A DNA stretch of 64,000 nt. Origin: Mesorhizobium sp. B2-7-2. Lineage in GTDB: Bacteria; Pseudomonadota; Alphaproteobacteria; Rhizobiales; Rhizobiaceae. The notes beneath the pieces were generated by a model. The model saw nothing but the letters and a program-made list of their open reading frames with translations. It searched no databases and was not told where the DNA came from. Below, piece by piece: positions 10,030-19,240 of the stretch. The position numbers were made by a program, and so were the translations under genes. Position 1 is the stretch's first letter. The number at the start of each line of letters is the position of its first letter. The DNA lies in the NCBI RefSeq assembly GCF_006440775.1, contig NZ_VFTZ01000003.1, forward strand, positions 62,001 through 126,000, read 5' to 3'.

Positions 10030-10986
10030 GTGTCATCCCAAGCACTTAAACCCATCGTGCCGGTGGCAGCCGAAGGACCTGGCGCGTGCGCTTCGTCCGG
10101 TTCGGATTCGCTGGAGGGGCGTTCCATCGACTGGTTCAGCCTTGCAATCATTCTTCCTGCCGTCCTTATCCTGTTCGGCTTCCTTCTTCTGTTCTTCTAT
10201 GGTGTCTACCAATCTCTGACTGACCTTCGCCTGGGCAGGCCGATCGCTAAGTTCGTCGGCTTCGCCAACTTTATAGCGCTCGGCAGGACGGCTGATTTCT
10301 GGAACAGTGTTCGCGTCACCGTAACTTACGCGCTCTCGTCGGTCGTGATGGAGGCTCTGCTGGGCCTAGCAGTCGCGAAACTGTTCGCCTCCGGCGTGTT
10401 CATGGCCAGGGCTTTGCGTCCGGTCATCCTACTTCCCCTCGTCCTTCCACCCATGAGTGTCGCGTTGATGTGGACGACGATGATGAACCCGCAGAGCGGC
10501 ATCATGAACTATCTTTTGTCCCTGATCGGGCTGGCGCCTTTCGCCTGGATTTCGGATACCAGGACCGCACTGCTTTCGGTGATAATGATTGATGTCTGGA
10601 CCTACACCCCATTCTTCGCGCTCATCATCTTCGCAGGGCTCCAGGGCATCACGGACGATATTCGCGAGGCCGCCCGCATCAACGGCGGGAAGGCATGGGC
10701 CACATTTGTCAACATCGAGCTGCCGCTGGTCGCGCCCCACATCCTGATCGCCGCGATCTTTCGGCTTATCGAGTCCCTGAACCAGTTTGACATCATCTTC
10801 GGAACCACGCAGGGCGGTCCGGGAAACTCGACCTCGGCGCTTTCCGTGCAAGCCTACATCACGGCTTTTCAGAACCTTACATTCGGCCGCGGCGCGGCCT
10901 TGATGGTCGTCAACTGGCTCATCGTGTTGATCGGCGCGTTCTTTACCGTGAAACTCTGGCGGGCGGTTCGCCGCCGCGTGCAATAG
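10030..10986 (+). CDS. Carbohydrate ABC transporter permease 1 (MalF/UgpA type)
   Basis: 318 residues from the GTG at 10030, preceded by CGGAG; the in-frame TTG at 9991 lies inside the hairpin loop and is unlikely. Six membrane helices are apparent, starting with LAIILPAVLILFGFLLLFFYGVY. The ATPase-coupling EAA loop reads IREAARINGGKAWATFVNIELP. It pairs with the next permease and the ATPase encoded at 14381. By family it is the first inner-membrane subunit of a CUT1 sugar importer. Confidence 0.9.
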   Translation: MSSQALKPIVPVAAEGPGACASSGSDSLEGRSIDWFSLAIILPAVLILFGFLLLFFYGVYQSLTDLRLGRPIAKFVGFANFIALGRTADFWNSVRVTVTYALSSVVMEALLGLAVAKLFASGVFMARALRPVILLPLVLPPMSVALMWTTMMNPQSGIMNYLLSLIGLAPFAWISDTRTALLSVIMIDVWTYTPFFALIIFAGLQGITDDIREAARINGGKAWATFVNIELPLVAPHILIAAIFRLIESLNQFDIIFGTTQGGPGNSTSALSVQAYITAFQNLTFGRGAALMVVNWLIVLIGAFFTVKLWRAVRRRVQ

Positions 10987-10997
10987 GAGCCAGACCC

Positions 10998-11858
10998 ATG
11001 GATTTCACGCGCTCCCTCACGACCAGGATCGTGCTCAACGCAATGGTTCTGATCTGCGTCGCCGTGCTCGCATTTCCGCTCGTGTGGATCGTCATGATGG
11101 CGTTGAAGCAGCAGAGCGACGTCATGGCCTGGCCTCCGAGCTTCGTCTTCACTCCCACAATGGACAATTTCCGCGTCCTGTTCGATGCGGCCCAGGCGGG
11201 CGCCACGAGCTATGGAACCATCAAGGTCGACTTCCTCAAACCCGTGATAAACAGCGTCGTCATCGCCCTCGGCGCAGTTGTGGTTTCGCTGATCGCGGGA
11301 GTCCCTGCCGGCTATGTATTGGCCAGACGCGACATCCCCTACAAGGAAGACATCGCGTTCTTCATCCTTGGGTTTCGCTTCGCTCCCGTTCTCTTGGTGG
11401 TGATCCCGCTCTTTAGCTTGTTTCAGTCCCTGGGCCTTTATGACACCTATATAGGCATGATCTGGGTCTACCAGGTCGTGACGCTGCCGATGATCGTCTG
11501 GCTGACACGATCCTATGTCGAGGACATCCCGAAAGACATCGAGGAGGCTGCGGCAATCGACGGCGCGAAACCGTTTCGTGTCGTCCTGCACATAGTCCTT
11601 CCGTTGCTGAAGCCCGGCCTCATCGGCGCGTCCCTGCTGGTATTCCTCCTTGCCTGGCACAACTTCGCGCTCGGACTGATGCTGAGTTCAACCAAGGCGC
11701 CTGTCACCGTCGCGCTGCTGAAACTCCTCAATCCCGGTATCCAATTCTATCCCGTCATGGCCGCCGGGCTGGTCGTTACCATGATCGTGCCGGTTATCCT
11801 GATCGTCATAGGACAGCGCCATCTTGAGCGCGGGCTGACCTTCGGAGCTGTTAAATGA
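10998..11858 (+). CDS. Carbohydrate ABC transporter permease 2 (MalG/UgpE type)
   Basis: 286 residues. It begins with a membrane helix (MVLICVAVLAFPLVWIVMM) and has the EAA coupling loop IEEAAAIDGAKPFRVVLHIVLP. RBS-like GGAGCC is upstream, 11 bp behind permease 1. Its end overlaps the kinase start by 4 bp (ATGA), indicating translational coupling and one transcript. Confidence 0.92.
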   Translation: MDFTRSLTTRIVLNAMVLICVAVLAFPLVWIVMMALKQQSDVMAWPPSFVFTPTMDNFRVLFDAAQAGATSYGTIKVDFLKPVINSVVIALGAVVVSLIAGVPAGYVLARRDIPYKEDIAFFILGFRFAPVLLVVIPLFSLFQSLGLYDTYIGMIWVYQVVTLPMIVWLTRSYVEDIPKDIEEAAAIDGAKPFRVVLHIVLPLLKPGLIGASLLVFLLAWHNFALGLMLSSTKAPVTVALLKLLNPGIQFYPVMAAGLVVTMIVPVILIVIGQRHLERGLTFGAVK

Positions 11859-12796
11859 ACCCTTGCCCCCTGATCTTCTTTGGCACCACGAATCTCGACT
11901 TGTGCTTCAATGTGGAACGGCTACCCACGATAGGTGAAAGCTTGATCGGCTCTCTTGTCCGTCACCCCGGAGGCAAGGGTGCCAATCAAGCCGTGGCCGC
12001 GGCGAAGCTTGGCATGCGGCCAAAGTTCTTCACGCGCCTCGGCGATGATGAGGCGGGAGACGTCTTAATGCGCGCCCTGTCAGACGCCGGGGTCCTGACC
12101 GAGGCGGTCCAGATCGCGTCGGGCGAGGCCTCGGGGTCAGCGCTCGTCATGGTGGCAGACGACGGTAGCAACATGATCATCATCGATCCTGGCGCAAACG
12201 CGAATGTCACCGCGGCCGTGATCGACGAAGTCGCGCATCACATAGAGCCCAGGTCCATCGTGGTCGCCGAAATGGGCCTCCCCGTGAATGCGCTGGAGCG
12301 GCTTTTCGCGCTGAAGCCCAGGCTCGGCTTTCGCCTTATCTTCAATCCGGCCCCCGTGCGCACCGGGCTCTCTCGCAAGGCCTGGTCCCAGGTCGATTTC
12401 GTCACCCCCAACGAGTCAGAGACCTTCGAACTCACAGGAGTGGAAGTCGTCGATCCACAGAGCGCAGCCCGAGCTGCGACGATTCTACTCGAACTGGGGG
12501 CCAGGGCAGCCCTCATTACCCTGGGAGAGCGCGGGGCGTTCTATTCGAACGGCGAGGAAAGCTTTCTCCTTCCTTCGTTCCCTGTGGTCGTGGTGGATGC
12601 CACGGCGGCAGGCGATGCTTTCAACGGAGGGTTCGCGGCAGCGCTCGCCAGGAATGTGCCTGTCCGCGAAGCGGTCCGCCAGGCCATGGCCGTTGCGGCG
12701 CTCTGCGTCACGAGAAGGGGCGCACAGCCGTCAATGCCCACCGCCGCAGCTGTCGACGAGTTCCTGAACCACAGAACATTACTGGAGATACGATGA
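11855..12796 (+). CDS. PfkB-family carbohydrate kinase (ribokinase-like)
   Basis: 313 residues with both PfkB signatures: the N-terminal GGKGANQAVAAAKLG (about residues 37-51) and the C-terminal anion hole with the catalytic Asp, DATAAGDAFNGGFAAAL. The ribokinase-like opening FFGTTNLDLCFNVERLPTIGE is also typical. It should phosphorylate the imported sugar or an early intermediate in the cytoplasm. It overlaps the permease before it and the dehydrogenase after it by 4 bp each. Ribose cannot be assumed as substrate. Confidence 0.9.
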   Translation: MNPCPLIFFGTTNLDLCFNVERLPTIGESLIGSLVRHPGGKGANQAVAAAKLGMRPKFFTRLGDDEAGDVLMRALSDAGVLTEAVQIASGEASGSALVMVADDGSNMIIIDPGANANVTAAVIDEVAHHIEPRSIVVAEMGLPVNALERLFALKPRLGFRLIFNPAPVRTGLSRKAWSQVDFVTPNESETFELTGVEVVDPQSAARAATILLELGARAALITLGERGAFYSNGEESFLLPSFPVVVVDATAAGDAFNGGFAAALARNVPVREAVRQAMAVAALCVTRRGAQPSMPTAAAVDEFLNHRTLLEIR

Positions 12797-13566
12797 CATC
12801 ACCAATTTTCACGATGTCCGGCAAGACGGTTCTCGTCACCGGCGCGGGCGGCGGTATCGGTGCCGCCATCGTCAACGCCTTTCTGGCGAGCGGTGCCAAT
12901 GTCGTGGCGACCGATGCGAGCAGTGAGGCGCTCACCCGGACCTACGGCATGGTTGAAGCCAACGGCCAACCGCTCACGCTCGCCATGGACGTGACGAGCG
13001 AACAGGACATCGTCCGCGTCCTCGACATCGTCGCCGAGCGCTTCGGACGACTGGATGTTCTCGTCAACAACGCCGGGATCAAATCGGCGGAGTCGCTTCT
13101 TTGCGGCGACAAGGCCAAGATCGACCGCACGATGCTGATTAATTCTGACGCGGTGCTCCTCTGCTCCAAGTCGGTCGTGCAACGATTTCTTCGTGACGGC
13201 GGCGGACGCATCGTCAACATCGGATCATCCCTGTCGTCGCAGGGCGCCGTATTCAACTATCAGGCAGGCGGAGCCGACTACTGTTTCTCCAAGGCCGTAG
13301 TCCACGATCTCACAAAACTTCTCGCCTATGAATGCGCACCCATGGGCGTCAACGTGAATGCCGTCGCGCCGGGCATAATTGATACGCCCATGCATGGCCG
13401 CCCAAAGGAGGAGACCGAAGCAAGGCATGCGGGTCGCATCCCGCTGGGACGGGTCGGATCGCCGGAAGACGTCGCCGGACTGGCGGTGTTCCTGGCGAGC
13501 CCCGCGGCCGCCTACATTACCGGTCAGATCGTTCATGTAAACGGCGGGATGTTGATGAATGGCTGA
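12793..13566 (+). CDS. SDR-family NAD(P)-dependent oxidoreductase
   Basis: 257 residues, a classical short-chain dehydrogenase: cofactor motif TGAGGGIG (16-23), NNAG (92-95), catalytic Ser in NIGSS, and YCFSK giving Tyr163 and Lys167. The C-terminus ends with the usual YITGQIVHVNGG. It probably oxidises a sugar or polyol or reduces its keto form. It overlaps the kinase by 4 bp and the HAD gene by 8 bp, so it belongs to the same translationally coupled operon. Confidence 0.92.
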   Translation: MTSPIFTMSGKTVLVTGAGGGIGAAIVNAFLASGANVVATDASSEALTRTYGMVEANGQPLTLAMDVTSEQDIVRVLDIVAERFGRLDVLVNNAGIKSAESLLCGDKAKIDRTMLINSDAVLLCSKSVVQRFLRDGGGRIVNIGSSLSSQGAVFNYQAGGADYCFSKAVVHDLTKLLAYECAPMGVNVNAVAPGIIDTPMHGRPKEETEARHAGRIPLGRVGSPEDVAGLAVFLASPAAAYITGQIVHVNGGMLMNG

Positions 13567-14353
13567 TATGGTTTCAACGCTTGCGTGGCCGCGCATAACG
13601 GGGATCGTCTCCGACCTCGACGGCGTCGTCTATCGTGGCAAGAATGCGATCGAAGATGCTGTCGAGGCATTCAAGGCCTGGCAGGCCGAGCGGATCCCAT
13701 TCTGCTTCGTCACCAACAACTCGACCCACACGGCCGGCGACGTCGTCTCGAAGCTGCGCGGCTTTGGCCTGGAGGCGGGGGAGGAGAACGTCGTCACATC
13801 CGCAGTCACCGCCGCGAAGATGATCCGGCAAACCTATCCCGCGGGGACGCGGACCTATGTCATCGGAGCGCCTTCGCTGAAGAAGGCCATCACCGATGCG
13901 GAGCTCGAGATCACCGACAAGCAACCGTGCGTCGTGGTCATGGGGCTCGACCGGGAAATCACGTACGAGAAGCTCACGATCGCAGTCGACGCGATCCTCA
14001 AAGGCGCGGTGCTGATTGGAACCAATCCGGACCTCCTGCTGCCCACCCAGACCGGTTTCGAGCCCGGGGCAGGTGCCTGTCTGACCGCAGTCTCGGCTGC
14101 CGCACGTGTGAAGCCCATCATCGTGGGAAAGCCGGAAGTGCACATGATCGAAGCTGCACTATCGCAGCTCGGCACAGATCGAGCCTCGACGCTGATGATC
14201 GGCGACCAGATACCAACCGACATACAGGCCGGGAAACGCGCCGGGCTATGCTCAGTCCTGGTGACCACGGGCGTTCCGCCGATCGACGATCCGTCGCTGC
14301 TGGCGCCGGATTTTACCGTATCGAGCCTGAAACAAATATTTTTGAAGCGCTGA
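13559..14353 (+). CDS. HAD-superfamily phosphatase (NagD-like)
   Basis: 264 residues. HAD motif I is DLDGVVYRG (Asp19 nucleophile, Asp21 acid/base), motif II is FVTNNSTHT, and motifs III/IV are GKPE...MIGDQIPTDIQAGKRAG. The NagD/p-nitrophenylphosphatase subgroup has a C2 cap, consistent with the length. It presumably dephosphorylates a phosphorylated intermediate of this pathway, which is notable beside a kinase. It starts inside the SDR gene, and the ATPase gene follows after 27 bp. Confidence 0.9.
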   Translation: MADMVSTLAWPRITGIVSDLDGVVYRGKNAIEDAVEAFKAWQAERIPFCFVTNNSTHTAGDVVSKLRGFGLEAGEENVVTSAVTAAKMIRQTYPAGTRTYVIGAPSLKKAITDAELEITDKQPCVVVMGLDREITYEKLTIAVDAILKGAVLIGTNPDLLLPTQTGFEPGAGACLTAVSAAARVKPIIVGKPEVHMIEAALSQLGTDRASTLMIGDQIPTDIQAGKRAGLCSVLVTTGVPPIDDPSLLAPDFTVSSLKQIFLKR

Positions 14354-14380
14354 TGCGCGCCGGCACCTTGGGAGGAAATC

Positions 14381-15496
14381 ATGGCTGAGGTTCGCCTCGA
14401 AGGGATCAGGAAGGCCTATGGCAACCTTGAGATCCTGCGCGATATCGACCTCGACATTCGGCATGGCGAGTTCGTGGTTTTTGTGGGTCCCTCCGGATCC
14501 GGCAAGTCGACATTGCTGCGCATGATCGGCGGACTGGAGAAGATCACCGGTGGAACGCTCAGGATCGACGACAAGGTGGTAAACAAGATTGATGCCGCGG
14601 ACCGCAATCTAGGCATGGTCTTCCAGTCCTATGCGCTCTACCCGCATCTGTCCGTCCGCAACAATCTCGCGTTCCCGCTTAAGATGGCAAAGATGAAGAA
14701 GGACGAGATCGCCGACCGCGTCCAAGCCGCCGCCGCACTGCTCCAGATCGAGCACCTTCTCGACCGAAAACCAAGGCAGCTGTCCGGCGGACAACGTCAG
14801 CGCGTGGCGATCGGAAGGGCAATCGTCCGAGAGCCCAAGGTGTTCCTGTTCGACGAGCCGCTATCCAATCTGGATACCGAGCTGCGTGTCCAGATGCGAG
14901 TGCAGATAGCCAAGCTTCATAAGCAGCTGGGCAACACCATGATTTATGTGACGCATGATCAGGTCGAGGCGATGACCATGGCCGACAAGATCGTGATCCT
15001 AAAGGACGGGCGCATAGAACAGGTCGGGTCGCCGCACGATCTCTACCATCGGCCCGCCTCAAAGTTCGTGGCGGGTTTCATAGGGTCGCCAAGAATGAAC
15101 TTTCTGCCCTGCAAGGAGAAAGGCTCCGACCAGGCAAGGACCGAGATTACCTTGAGCGATAAGATGTCCCGTTGGCTGCCGATACAGACGACATCGTCGA
15201 AAGGCGGCCGCGCGCTGACACTCGGCATCCGCCCCGACGATTTCGTGGCGCCAACCGGCATGCCGGGCGAGCTCGTCATCGAGATCGACGTCGACTTCGT
15301 TGAACATCTGGGAAGTGCGACATATCTCTATGGGACCGCTCTCGGCGACCATGTCGTCGCCCGATCGCCCAACCACCACTTTCCCGCCGGCAACGCCGGG
15401 CGGGTATCGCTCGCCGTCTCCGCTGCCGACTGTCACCTCTTCGACCCCGAAGGGAAGGCACTGACGAGGCTGGAGGCGCCCGGGAGCTGGAATTGA
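14381..15496 (+). CDS. Carbohydrate ABC transporter ATP-binding protein (MalK/UgpC type)
   Basis: 371 residues. Walker A GPSGSGKSTLL, Q-loop VFQSYALYPH, signature LSGGQRQRVAIGRA, Walker B VFLFDEPLSNLD and the switch His in VTHDQVEA are all intact. A C-terminal MalK-type TOBE regulatory domain is present (LGIRPDDFVA...). It energises the permease pair encoded at 10030-11858. GGAGG precedes the ATG. The gene sits downstream of the metabolic enzymes rather than beside the permeases, but on the same strand with a small gap. Confidence 0.95.
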   Translation: MAEVRLEGIRKAYGNLEILRDIDLDIRHGEFVVFVGPSGSGKSTLLRMIGGLEKITGGTLRIDDKVVNKIDAADRNLGMVFQSYALYPHLSVRNNLAFPLKMAKMKKDEIADRVQAAAALLQIEHLLDRKPRQLSGGQRQRVAIGRAIVREPKVFLFDEPLSNLDTELRVQMRVQIAKLHKQLGNTMIYVTHDQVEAMTMADKIVILKDGRIEQVGSPHDLYHRPASKFVAGFIGSPRMNFLPCKEKGSDQARTEITLSDKMSRWLPIQTTSSKGGRALTLGIRPDDFVAPTGMPGELVIEIDVDFVEHLGSATYLYGTALGDHVVARSPNHHFPAGNAGRVSLAVSAADCHLFDPEGKALTRLEAPGSWN

Positions 15497-15535
15497 ACAT
15501 TGGATCCGCAAACGTGCTAGGATCGCGGCATTCCA

Positions 15536-17305
15536 ATGGGAAAGCCTGAGATAACGGACTTCAAGCAAATCCTCGGCAACTCGCGTTCATTTATCCTGGG
15601 AGCCGCGATCGGCTCCGGCATGACAGCGCGGGCCGCCGAGCGCGCGGGGGCGGACTTCGTGCTAGCGCTCAACGCCGGCCGGTTCCGTGCGATGGGGGGG
15701 TCGTCTCCGGCGTCGATCTTTCCCATCCGCAACAGCAACGAATTCGTTGCCGGTTTCGCCCGCTCCGAAATCCTCAGGAGCACAAAACTCCCGGTGTTCT
15801 TCGGCGCCTGTACGTTCGACCCTCGGCTCGACCTCGATCGCTTCCTCGACAACATCACCCGATGGGGGTTTGCAGGGATCACGAATTTTCCGTCCGTGAT
15901 CCATGTGGACGAGGCGCGCAGGTCGATTCTCGAGGGCTGCGGCCTCGGATATGCGCGCGAGGTCGAACTACTCATCAACGCCGCGGCGCGGGGGCTGATG
16001 ACGATCGCCTACACCCGCACGCAGGCTGAGGCCCGCCGAATGGTCGAAGCGGGCGTGGGCGCGATCTGCATGAATTTTAATCTCAACCCTGCTGAAACTG
16101 CCGTGTCGTCGTCGTCCATCGGCCTGGCGGAACTCGCCGCCCGAACGGGAGACATCGCCCGGGCGGCTCACGGTATCAACAGGAATGTCGTCTGTCTGCT
16201 CGGAGGCGGCCCGATCACGAAGCCCCAGGAGTTGATGGACGTCTGCCGCGAGACAGGAACGCAGGGGTTCATAGGCGGTTCTTCCCTCGACCGGGTGCCG
16301 CTCGAAATGTCGGTGCTGGAGATGACCTCGGGGTTCAAGACCATCAACGTTCTGCGGGAAAAGGTCGATCTTATGGAGCGGCAGCTCCAGCTGAACGGCT
16401 ACCGCCATGGCGTGATCGCGCAATCGGCGTTGATGAATCAGGCGCTTGACGCGGCAAAGCGTCTTTCGACGGGCACGAACCCGGTTCTGATCGTCGGCGA
16501 ACCGGGCACGGGGAAGCGTCGCGTCGCGTCCCTGGTGCATGCCTTCGGCGCGAGAAAGCACCGCAAGCCGGTTACCTTCCCCTGCCGCAAGGCGCCCGGC
16601 AACCAGAACGAGATGGCGCTCTTCGGCATGGAAGCGGAAAAGGACGCACGGCGCCGGCTGTCGCTGCTGGAGATGTCAACGGAGACCTCCCTGGTCATTC
16701 TTCACCTCAACACACTTTCTGAAGACGGCCAGGAGCAGCTTGCCGATTATCTGGAGCGCGGCACCTTCAGCGCCGTAAACGGCGCGGTTGCGACGCGATC
16801 GGAAGCAAAGATCATCGCCACCTGCACCGTGCCGGCCGGAGCAAGCCTGGAAGCGCTGCCCCTATCGCCACGATTGAGAAGCGTCTTCGCCGGACTGGAA
16901 ATTATCCTTCCTCCCATGCGGGACCGTCTGGAAGACCTTCCTGCGCTCATCCATCATTTCACAGTGGAGACCAAGGGCGATGCGGATGCAAAGGCGCTGA
17001 CGATCGAAAACTCCGCCTTTTTGGCGCTGGCCAGCCATGCCTGGCCAGGCAATGTCAGGGAGCTTCGCCATGTCGTCGAACAGCTGGCCACCTTGCCCTC
17101 GAACACGTCGATCACGGCGGAACGGGTCCTTCCGGTCCTTGGAGCCAAACCGGCAACCAAAGCGACCACTACCCTTTCGGAGAGAGAATGGATCATCGAC
17201 GCCTTGCGCCGGAACAAGCTTCACCGCGGCAAAGCTGCCGCCGCGCTCGGCATTACCCGCAAAACCTTATACAACAAGATCAAGAAGCACCGCATCCTAG
17301 AATGA
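15536..17305 (+). CDS. Fusion: PEP-hydrolase-like TIM barrel + AAA+ domain + Fis-type HTH regulator
   Basis: 589 residues. Residues 1-~275 are a TIM barrel of the phosphoenolpyruvate hydrolase-like family (GAAIGSGMTARAAERAGADF, then GITNFPSVIHVDEAR and GLGYAREVELL), homologous to the enzyme encoded at 19227. Residues ~300-530 resemble the sigma-54-interaction AAA+ domain, with an altered Walker A GEPGTGKRR (about 321-329) and a good WPGNVREL near 501, but no GAFTGA loop. Residues ~560-589 are a Fis-type HTH (AAAALGITRKTLYNKIKKH). Without GAFTGA it probably does not activate sigma-54 polymerase; it may use the barrel to sense a pathway metabolite. That role is inference. Confidence 0.82.
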   Translation: MGKPEITDFKQILGNSRSFILGAAIGSGMTARAAERAGADFVLALNAGRFRAMGGSSPASIFPIRNSNEFVAGFARSEILRSTKLPVFFGACTFDPRLDLDRFLDNITRWGFAGITNFPSVIHVDEARRSILEGCGLGYAREVELLINAAARGLMTIAYTRTQAEARRMVEAGVGAICMNFNLNPAETAVSSSSIGLAELAARTGDIARAAHGINRNVVCLLGGGPITKPQELMDVCRETGTQGFIGGSSLDRVPLEMSVLEMTSGFKTINVLREKVDLMERQLQLNGYRHGVIAQSALMNQALDAAKRLSTGTNPVLIVGEPGTGKRRVASLVHAFGARKHRKPVTFPCRKAPGNQNEMALFGMEAEKDARRRLSLLEMSTETSLVILHLNTLSEDGQEQLADYLERGTFSAVNGAVATRSEAKIIATCTVPAGASLEALPLSPRLRSVFAGLEIILPPMRDRLEDLPALIHHFTVETKGDADAKALTIENSAFLALASHAWPGNVRELRHVVEQLATLPSNTSITAERVLPVLGAKPATKATTTLSEREWIIDALRRNKLHRGKAAAALGITRKTLYNKIKKHRILE

Positions 17306-18004
17306 CGTCTCAGCCTTGGCGAGCGAGGGCGCCGGCAGCGACCAAACAGGCAGTTCACTACCCGTTTCGCCCAGACGCACAAGCGACGTGATCGGCGCTA
17401 TCGGACAGGAAAGGGCCGTCGCCGGTAGATAGAGCATGGCTTCCGGCTGTTTCTCGAACAGGTTCCCTGCCGCGGCTGCGTCTCGATTAGTCGATGTCAG
17501 AGCTAAGCCCAAGCCATTCTCCGCGAACCATCTCATGCGCTCCAGCTCAATTGAATTCAGATGGTCTTCGGCCCCCGCCTCCGAGCTGGTTTGTATGAGA
17601 GAGGCTGGCGGAAGGTTCACCACGCCGCAGAAACCTTTCTCCGTCAGAGCATCCGCGACGTCCTCCCAAAGCGCGAACGGGTCGATCATCAAGATCGCTG
17701 CGTAGCAACGAGCGCCTGCAACGGGCTCGATCTCGTTGAGGCCGCGCAGCAACTCGCCATTCCAGTCGCAAACGGGAAGCGTCGCGATTACAAGGGGAAA
17801 CCCAGCGGGCAAGGCGCGAAGGCTCGGCGCAAACACGTAGGCGTCATCGGCGCTCGGGGCATCGGTCCAGATCGGTCGGTCTACGATTACCCACCTACCC
17901 ATATTTACCCATCTCTCCTTCGGCAGCCGATTATCCAGCCTGCCCGAAGCGTTTACTAGTCCTGGGCAACAAAGCAAGAGCGGTGCCTTGGAGGGCGAAG
18001 ACAT
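17297..18004 (-). CDS. Divergent half-barrel relative of the PEP-hydrolase-like family, unknown function
   Basis: 235 residues if the ATG at 18004 is used; an in-frame ATG at 17902 behind AAGGAGAG is an alternative and may be the true start. The segment GFCGVVNLPPASLIQ, followed by an ELERMRWFAENGLGLALTSTN stretch, aligns by eye with GFAGITNFPSVI and the REVELLINAAARGLMTIAYT stretch of the regulator encoded at 15536. It seems to keep only part of the barrel. It is the only reverse-strand gene in the cluster, convergent with the regulator (9-bp overlap) and divergent from the Tm-1-like gene. It could be degenerate or a modulator. Confidence 0.6.
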   Translation of the reverse strand: MSSPSKAPLLLCCPGLVNASGRLDNRLPKERWVNMGRWVIVDRPIWTDAPSADDAYVFAPSLRALPAGFPLVIATLPVCDWNGELLRGLNEIEPVAGARCYAAILMIDPFALWEDVADALTEKGFCGVVNLPPASLIQTSSEAGAEDHLNSIELERMRWFAENGLGLALTSTNRDAAAAGNLFEKQPEAMLYLPATALSCPIAPITSLVRLGETGSELPVWSLPAPSLAKAETSF

Positions 18005-18058
18005 GGGAGCTCAAGGTTCGACGTCCCCTCCATCCCCTGCAGGAAGGTACGGAACATC

Positions 18059-19240
18059 GTGATCGCAGAGACAACCGTTGATAACTCCGTGGCCATTGTC
18101 GCGACGATGGACACGAAGCAAGTCGAGGCTTCGTTCGTGGCCGACATCGTCAGGGGCGCGGGACGCAGCGTCTTATTCGTCGATGTGGGCACCTCAAAGG
18201 ACGGAAGGTTCCGGTCCAATGATCCGGCGGTTCTGCTTGCGGGAATCGCGCGCGAGGCCCGCAAGTCGGTGAACGGACTTTTCGAGACCGGCAAGGTCTC
18301 CGCCGTGATTGGCATCGGCGGCGGCAAGGGGAGCGGCGTGTTCGGCGAAGTCGTCGCCGACCTGCCATACGGTTTTCCCAAGCTGCTAGTCTCCAGCGCA
18401 CGCCCGGCCCTGCTTGCCGAACTGGCCGGGAAGCTGGATGTCCTGCTCTATCCCACGCTGGTCGATCTCTTCGGCGTGAACGGGTTCACTTCGCGGGTGC
18501 TTGAAAACGCGGCGCGGGCAATCGCCGCCATGCATTACCTTCCCAAAGCGAAATCACGGCGAAAGATCGTAGCCATCACGTCGTTTGGCGTGACGACCCC
18601 CGCGGCCAATGCATGCGTCCGGCTTCTTGGGGACAAGAAGATGGAGGCGATCGTTTTTCCGGCGAATGGCGCTGGCGGTCGAAAGATGGAATCGCTGGTC
18701 GACGCGGGTGAATTCGATGCCGTAATAGATCTCACCACGACCGAGCTGGCCGACGAGCTCCTGGGCGGCACCGCCAGCGCCGGACCGGATCGGCTGACTG
18801 CAGCCGGGCGGTGCGGGATTCCGCAATTGATCGCTCCCGGCGCCGTGGACATGGTAAACTTCGGTGTCCTCTCCTCGGTGCCGCCCGAGTTCGCCGAGCG
18901 CAGGCTGTACGCGCACACACCGTATACGACCCTGCTGCGCACGACGCCTGAAGAGACGAACGCGATCGGACGTCTTACGGCGCAAAAGCTGTCGGCGTCG
19001 AGAGGACCCGCGCAAGTCCTGTGGCCCTCGAAAGGTGTATCGGATTACGACCGCGAAGGCGGGCCGTTTCACGACCCCGAGGCGAACCGCGCATGGCTCT
19101 CAGGCCTGCGCGCCGCGCTTCCCGGGAACATCCCCGTCCGGGAACTCAATTGCCACATCAACGATCCCGAATTCGCAAGTGCCGCGGTCGAATGGGTACT
19201 TGACCACATTGATACGGAGACCGCCGATGAGAATGTTTGA
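18059..19240 (+). CDS. Tm-1-like ATP-binding domain protein (UPF0261)
   Basis: 393 residues from a GTG at 18059 preceded by AGGAAGG. The opening VAIVATMDTKQVEASFVAD and the text VIGIGGGKGSGVFGEV are typical of the UPF0261/Tm-1 N-terminal domain, which binds ATP. In tomato Tm-1 this domain is fused to a TIM barrel like that encoded by the next gene. Here the two are separate, and the second gene starts 14 bp inside the end of this one. The biochemical reaction is not established to my knowledge; with its partner it is expected to act on a pathway intermediate. Confidence 0.88.
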   Translation: MIAETTVDNSVAIVATMDTKQVEASFVADIVRGAGRSVLFVDVGTSKDGRFRSNDPAVLLAGIAREARKSVNGLFETGKVSAVIGIGGGKGSGVFGEVVADLPYGFPKLLVSSARPALLAELAGKLDVLLYPTLVDLFGVNGFTSRVLENAARAIAAMHYLPKAKSRRKIVAITSFGVTTPAANACVRLLGDKKMEAIVFPANGAGGRKMESLVDAGEFDAVIDLTTTELADELLGGTASAGPDRLTAAGRCGIPQLIAPGAVDMVNFGVLSSVPPEFAERRLYAHTPYTTLLRTTPEETNAIGRLTAQKLSASRGPAQVLWPSKGVSDYDREGGPFHDPEANRAWLSGLRAALPGNIPVRELNCHINDPEFASAAVEWVLDHIDTETADENV

